Origin: CAYRJD01 sp965212125 | Lineage (GTDB): Bacteria > Actinomycetota > Acidimicrobiia > Acidimicrobiales > Poriferisodalaceae | Direction: 5' to 3' | DNA length: 64,000 nucleotides | NCBI GenBank assembly: GCA_965212125.1 | Contig: OZ243045.1 | Coordinates: 1,364,001 to 1,428,000, forward strand | Shown: positions 59,901 to 64,000 of the stretch, piece by piece | How the letters are laid out: every line of letters starts with the position of its first letter | How positions within the stretch are numbered: position 1 is the stretch's first letter | Program-made: the position numbers and the translations under genes | The notes under the pieces: generated by a model | Seen by the model: only the letters and a program-made list of their open reading frames with translations | Told to the model about the DNA's origin: nothing | Databases searched by the model: none

Positions 59901-60755
59901 TCAGGTCGAAGCAGGATTCCAGCGGGTCTCATGACCCATCTTGTCTCGCAACTTGGCAAGCACCTCGTCCAGTCCAAGTTTGGCACTCCGACTGAGACTC
60001 AGCGCCCGTGCTATCCCATCTGCGTCAGTGCTCTGGCGACCCCCAAGAACGAGCTCAAGATCAGACCCCCGACGCTCTAGCTCATAGGGGTGGAAATGCA
60101 ACGAGTCGCCAAGGTTGGCGTTTGACAGGTGCTCAAACGAAAATTCTCGGGTCATGTAGTCCATCAGTTCTTGCTGTAGCACGAGAACCAGCTTTCGACC
60201 AAGTGTTTCCAGCGTTTCTGTCTTGTGATGCAGTTGGAGCAGCGTGGTCTTGGCGGTCATCTTCCAATTGATCCCCATTGACTTGATCTCCTCCGCTGGA
60301 CCCGGAATTACCTGCTTACTGAGAAGGAATTCCTGTCGGTGGGGCCACACTGTGCCCGTCGTATCGAGAGCTTGAAACTCAATCCCAACGAAATCAACGG
60401 GTTTGTCGGCCTTGGCAGAGACCAGGAAATAGTCCACGCTCCCACCTGGAACGCTGACTTCAGGAACGAGGTGGAGTTGATTGCCGGGTTCGTGTCGGCT
60501 GAGTAAGTGAAGGCAGTCAGTGAAGACTTGGCCGTTGTCCGCTAGAAACCGATTCGGACAGATGACAAGAGGTTTTGGCACCCTCCCGAATCTGACAACG
60601 CATGTGCCAATAGACGTGCCGGGATCGCTCTTGCGAGTTTTGAAGCAGGGCTTCGCAGTGAAGAGGCATTCTTGGGAATCTATGAGGGCACGCCAATCCG
60701 CAGAGGCAAGGGTTGAGCGACCAAATAGCTCTGCCACACGCGGCGAATCGCTCAT
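59901..60755 (-). CDS. NotI-family type II restriction endonuclease
   Basis: The N-terminal region has the cysteine pattern of NotI-like enzymes, which hold one metal: QECLFTAKPCFKTRK, SIGTCVVRF, LVICPNRFLADNG and FTDCLHLL. The PD-(D/E)xK-type core is VPGGSVDYFLVSAK and FVGIEFQALDTTGTV, with Asp and Glu-x-Gln. Start ATG 60755 overlaps the methyltransferase stop (ATGA) and gives 284 residues; the longer open frame to 60833 is not needed. Pairing with the next gene makes a complete system. The target sequence is unknown. Confidence 0.82.
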   Translation of the reverse strand: MSDSPRVAELFGRSTLASADWRALIDSQECLFTAKPCFKTRKSDPGTSIGTCVVRFGRVPKPLVICPNRFLADNGQVFTDCLHLLSRHEPGNQLHLVPEVSVPGGSVDYFLVSAKADKPVDFVGIEFQALDTTGTVWPHRQEFLLSKQVIPGPAEEIKSMGINWKMTAKTTLLQLHHKTETLETLGRKLVLVLQQELMDYMTREFSFEHLSNANLGDSLHFHPYELERRGSDLELVLGGRQSTDADGIARALSLSRSAKLGLDEVLAKLRDKMGHETRWNPAST

Positions 60756-62113
60756 GTCGAATGCGGGCCTCGTCGCAGTTTTCTGAGAAGGACGACACTC
60801 TCCCTCAGTTCGATGTCGTGCTTCGTGTTCCACCGACTTCGGAATACTTCAATGTCTTCCAGAGTCAGTCCCTCCATCTGAGCCGCTTCCGCCACAAGGA
60901 CGTCTGAAGGAACCTTGACCCCATTGAAGGCGGAATCCCCAATGACAACAGCAGCAAGTCCGTCTGGCGCTAGGCGACTGGACCAATTCCGCAAAACAGT
61001 TCTCATCCCTCCGAAATACTGCGCCGTCATGTCAGCGGCGTTCCATCCCCAGTTTCGACCTTCAAGTGTCTTCGCTATCGGTTCATAGACCTCTCTGACG
61101 CCGGGTATCTCCAGGCCATGGTCCTTCTGCCATTCATTTGACCGATACACCAGCTTCACGCTCGAGGAGATCATCTGCTTCTTGAGGTCAGTTAGTCCCC
61201 GCGCATTTTCAACGTAGTTAAGGAGAGTCAGTTCAAGGCGGGTCTGATGGACATATTCCATGTCGTTCGGATAGGGGGGAGAGGTGAAGATGAGGTCCGC
61301 ACTATCTGGACCTGCAATACGCGCGTCACCAACATGGACCTCCGATGAGGGCACGTCCGTTCGGTCTTGAACAGTCGCGTAGTCAATAAGCATCTGGCGC
61401 GCACGGGCCTTGAATCCGCCCACCACAGGAAAGTCAATGTGGGGGGCCTTTTCGTAGCAAATGTTCGGGCGGAACGCCATATTCGAAGCGGGAATGAGCA
61501 CGCTCGCGGCGGCAAGCCGTAGGAACCGCTTGACGCGCTCGTCTGCGACGTCGTCCAAGGCTGCAAGCAACCTGACGACGCGTTCCACGACGCGTGGCGC
61601 GATCCACTTGCGCAGCTTCGGGTCATCGGGGTACTCAGACGTAATCGAGTGCGCCTGTTTGTCGTAGTCCTCCCAGGTGACTCGCACGCCATCTATGGGC
61701 TCAATTTCAAAGTGGTCCGTCAGTCGGTCGAGCACGCCGCTGAGTGCAATTTGGATATCAGCGATGTCCAGGGTCCAGTCGACCTTCGTTCGGGCTACAT
61801 CGACCATGAAGGGACTTAGCTCATATCCGATGGCTTCATAGCCCAGGAGCTTGGCTGCCACGAGGGTTGTACCCGACCCGGCGAACGGCTCCCAGATCAG
61901 ATCGCCGCTTCGGGCAATACGGTCCAGCCAACTCAGCGCGAACTCGCCTGTGAAATCCTGTATGTATCGGTACCAACCGAAGATTCCGTCATCGTGTCCG
62001 TTGGTTGTGGAACCAACAGGGACCACAACTTTCGCGTTGTCGGCCAACGGAAGAGAAGTCTGGGACAAGGACGACTCCAGTTCTTTGGGGCGGCTCCACT
62101 TACTTGAACGCAA
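60752..62113 (-). CDS. DNA methyltransferase partner of the NotI-like endonuclease
   Basis: 453 residues. Motif I (IWEPFAGSGTTLVAAKLLGY near residue 73) precedes motif IV (LIFTSPPYPNDMEYVH near 277), an alpha-like order with the likely target-recognition region between them. SPPY suggests N4-cytosine or N6-adenine methylation. TTG start with AAGGAG 8 bases before it. It is cotranscribed with the endonuclease. Its codon use is less GC-rich than the neighbours and lacks their Ala-rich inserts, which suggests transfer. Confidence 0.85.
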   Translation of the reverse strand: MRSSKWSRPKELESSLSQTSLPLADNAKVVVPVGSTTNGHDDGIFGWYRYIQDFTGEFALSWLDRIARSGDLIWEPFAGSGTTLVAAKLLGYEAIGYELSPFMVDVARTKVDWTLDIADIQIALSGVLDRLTDHFEIEPIDGVRVTWEDYDKQAHSITSEYPDDPKLRKWIAPRVVERVVRLLAALDDVADERVKRFLRLAAASVLIPASNMAFRPNICYEKAPHIDFPVVGGFKARARQMLIDYATVQDRTDVPSSEVHVGDARIAGPDSADLIFTSPPYPNDMEYVHQTRLELTLLNYVENARGLTDLKKQMISSSVKLVYRSNEWQKDHGLEIPGVREVYEPIAKTLEGRNWGWNAADMTAQYFGGMRTVLRNWSSRLAPDGLAAVVIGDSAFNGVKVPSDVLVAEAAQMEGLTLEDIEVFRSRWNTKHDIELRESVVLLRKLRRGPHST

Positions 62114-62398
62114 CTTACCGCTCCTTACCGATTCGGGGTGGCAGATTTAAGCGGCCTAGGAGACGAACCAACGCCCTGGCGGTTCCCGAAACGTATGGCA
62201 GGGCAGCACCACGCTAAATCACGCTGATGTTGTTCAATCAAAGAAAACGCCAGCAGAAACTGGCGAAGAGCGAGGCGGCTGGCGAAGCCGATGCCTTGCT
62301 GATGGTTCACGTGATCAGAGCGCTGATCGTATGGCTGGCTGGTAAGTCTGATTGAGTCTGACTAAACGCTATTTGCGCCAGCAGTAGCCTCCGATGCC

Positions 62399-63058
62399 AT
62401 GCGGCTTGTTGTTGCCCGCTGCACCGTTCAATACTCCGGTCGGCTAGACGCTTATCTACCTGAGGCGACCCGCCTGCTGATGATCAAGGCAGATGGCTGT
62501 GTGGCGATCCACGCCGACGGCGGTGCTTACAAGCCGCTCAACTGGATGAATGCGCCGAACACGGTGGTGCTGGAAGACGATGCGTGGCGGGTTACTAATC
62601 AGGCGGGCGAGCGCTTGGACATCACGCTGCTTGAGGTGTTTAGCGATTTTGAGATGCGGCTGGGCGACGACCCGGGGCTGCATAAGGACGGCGTGGAGAC
62701 TCACCTGCAAAAGCTGGTGGCCGAGCACATTGACGTGGTGAGTGAGGGGGCGGTGCTGATCCGGCGGGAGTACCCCACCGACATCGGGCCGGTTGATCTG
62801 CTTTGCCGCGACCAAGACGGCAACGCGCTGGCGGTTGAGATCAAGCGGCGAGGTGAGATAAACGGGGTGGAGCAGCTAACCCGCTACCTGGAATATCTGA
62901 ATCGGGACTCAAAGCTGGCGCCGGTGCAGGGTGTGTTTGCCGCGCAGCAGATCAAACCGCAGGCGCGTGTGCTTGCGACCGATCGTGGGATCAGGTGCGT
63001 GATATTGGATTACGACGCGCTGCGGGGGTTGGCGAGCAACACGCCGAGCTTGTTTTAG
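62399..63058 (+). CDS. nucS: Mismatch-specific endonuclease NucS
   Basis: Cleaves mismatched DNA in the MutS-independent repair of actinobacteria and archaea. Motifs are MRLVVARCTVQYSGRL at the start, LLMIKADGCVAIHADGGAYK, GPVDLLCRDQDGNALAVEIK (active-site Asp and ExK) and GVEQLTRYLEYLNRD. The very C-terminus, TPSLF, resembles the clamp-binding peptide of this family. Length 219, normal. The 285 bases before it hold two small hairpins and no gene. Confidence 0.95.
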   Translation: MRLVVARCTVQYSGRLDAYLPEATRLLMIKADGCVAIHADGGAYKPLNWMNAPNTVVLEDDAWRVTNQAGERLDITLLEVFSDFEMRLGDDPGLHKDGVETHLQKLVAEHIDVVSEGAVLIRREYPTDIGPVDLLCRDQDGNALAVEIKRRGEINGVEQLTRYLEYLNRDSKLAPVQGVFAAQQIKPQARVLATDRGIRCVILDYDALRGLASNTPSLF

Positions 63059-63107
63059 CCGGGGCGGGCTGGCATGCCCTAGCCGTGTCTGGCCGAGCTT
63101 GTTTTAG
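63043..63107 (+). repeat. 16-bp direct repeat overlapping the nucS stop
   Basis: GCCGAGCTTGTTTTAG is present at 63043-63058, where TAG is the nucS stop, and again at 63092-63107. The second copy lies at the end of the convergent MaoC-type gene. Confidence 0.92.
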
Positions 63108-63991
63108 TTATGTACGAACAGGCCGTTGTCAATCACGACGCGGTCGTTATCGCCACCCTTGTCGGCGATCGTGCGATAGATCGCTTGGCCCGCGGCCGGT
63201 GCGTCATTCCAGACCTGGATGGTCAAGGAATCGCCGGGGAATACCGGCGCTGAAAACCGTGAGTCCATGCTGACGAAGCGATTGGGGTCGCCGTCGCAAA
63301 CCGTGTGCAGTAGGCCGCGGCCGGTGAAGCCGTAGGTGCAAAGCCCGTGCAGAATCGGTATGGGGAAGCCCGCCAGTTCCGTCGCAAACCAGGGATCGCT
63401 GTGGAGCGGGTTGTAGTCGCCCGACAAGCGATAGGTCAGCGCCTGGTCGGGTCGGGTTTGGTAGGTCACCTCGTAGTCGGGCGCGTCGTCGGGCGCTTCA
63501 ACCAACGGAGCGGTGTTCCCTTCGGTTCCGCCGAAGCCGCCCGCCTGGCGAATCACCACTGAGGAGCGCAGCTCAAAGAGCCGGTCGCCGGTTTTTTCGT
63601 CGGTGGCGATGGCTTCGGTGTCAACGATGGCGTTGCGGCCTTCGCCCTTGTCCCAGATGCCGGAGACGGTGTCGGTGATGTTGACGGCGCCTTCGACCGG
63701 GATCTGCTTGTGCAGCGTTATGCCCTGGGAGCCGTGCAGCAGCTTGCCCCAGTCAACGTCGCCGACCTTGCCCAGCGCGCCGCCGGCGCCGAAGCCGATG
63801 ACCACGCCTTGGGTGGGGAAGGTTCGCTGGGTGATTTCGTGGGAGTTGTGGGTGGTGAACTCCAGCTCTTCTTTGAACGGGTCGCCCGCGCCGCCGCCTA
63901 TTCCCACCGCGTACAGCAAGGAGTCTCTAAACGTCCATTCACATTTGGTTGGGTCGCCGGTAGCGCCGACGGCATCTGGATTGAGTGGCAT
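63104..63991 (-). CDS. MaoC-type enoyl-CoA hydratase 2
   Basis: A 295-residue double hot-dog protein. The hydratase-2 motif is complete: YRLSGDYNPLHSDPWFA with the catalytic Asp and His, then PILHGLCTYGFTGRGLL. The N-terminal half is the usual non-catalytic hot dog (RDSLLYAVGIGGGAGDP near residue 22). Family members hydrate trans-2-enoyl-CoA in fatty-acid or sterol side-chain breakdown. ATG 63991, so complete within the window. Confidence 0.9.
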   Translation of the reverse strand: MPLNPDAVGATGDPTKCEWTFRDSLLYAVGIGGGAGDPFKEELEFTTHNSHEITQRTFPTQGVVIGFGAGGALGKVGDVDWGKLLHGSQGITLHKQIPVEGAVNITDTVSGIWDKGEGRNAIVDTEAIATDEKTGDRLFELRSSVVIRQAGGFGGTEGNTAPLVEAPDDAPDYEVTYQTRPDQALTYRLSGDYNPLHSDPWFATELAGFPIPILHGLCTYGFTGRGLLHTVCDGDPNRFVSMDSRFSAPVFPGDSLTIQVWNDAPAAGQAIYRTIADKGGDNDRVVIDNGLFVHN

Positions 63992-64000
63992 TGGTTGAGC

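Noticed and set aside
62125..62310. Minus-strand 61-residue open frame before nucS
   Set aside because: No start signal or recognisable pattern, and it overlaps the methyltransferase leader.

Overview
The window is GC-rich and gene-dense and looks like a chromosome segment of an actinobacterium, most likely of the Acidimicrobiia type (inference). Supporting markers are a NucS mismatch endonuclease, a SepIVA-like septal coiled-coil protein between yceD and coaD, an alpha-methylacyl-CoA racemase, a GTP-dependent PEP carboxykinase and the actinobacterial orders rpsB-tsf-pyrH-frr-cdsA-dxr-rseP-ispG and yraN-comM-dprA. No rRNA, tRNA or CRISPR was seen.

Layout. Bases 1-9.5 kb (minus strand) hold translation, envelope and isoprenoid genes (rpsB, tsf, pyrH, frr, cdsA, dxr, rseP, ispG, start of rimP). 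Bases 9.6-14.2 kb carry a degenerate LytM protein, xerC (plus strand), dprA and comM. Bases 14.4-20.0 kb (plus strand) are an inserted Type ISP-like restriction-modification island between comM and yraN. Bases 20-40 kb (minus strand) return to housekeeping: yraN, rplS, trmD, rimM, khpA, rpsP, ffh, ftsY, smc, a mutM-like gene, rnc, acpP, plsX, rpmF, yceD, sepIVA-like, coaD, rsmD, recG and a fakA-like gene. Bases 40-50 kb hold a cold-shock-like protein, pckG, an acyl-CoA racemase, a BtuF-like protein, uvrD2-like helicase, xthA and an orphan DNA methyltransferase. Bases 50.4-56 kb are a polar amino-acid ABC transporter operon. Bases 56-64 kb hold cysQ-like, crotonase, yaaA, an MBL-fold hydrolase, a NotI-family restriction-modification pair, nucS and a MaoC-type hydratase.

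Most unusual system. The restriction island has its C-terminal specificity domain as a separate ORF placed upstream and coupled by TAATG to the nuclease-helicase-methyltransferase gene. That gene runs into a tract of 12 G (19431-19442). Behind the tract lie five tandem variants of one roughly 38-residue segment, in different reading frames. One G fewer leads into variant 1, the present length into variant 2, one G more into an open pass-through frame that reaches a second copy of the same repeat with 5 G. There the three frames lead to variants 3, 4 and 5. This looks like a two-stage, homopolymer-driven selector of alternative C-termini.

Other recurring oddities: at 11 gene ends a short direct repeat overlaps the stop codon, and in 10 of them the repeat supplies another stop. 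RNase III lacks its dsRNA-binding domain and seems to start at CTG. The Fpg-like glycosylase lacks the catalytic proline. Many essential proteins carry Ala/Pro-rich inserts or tails.
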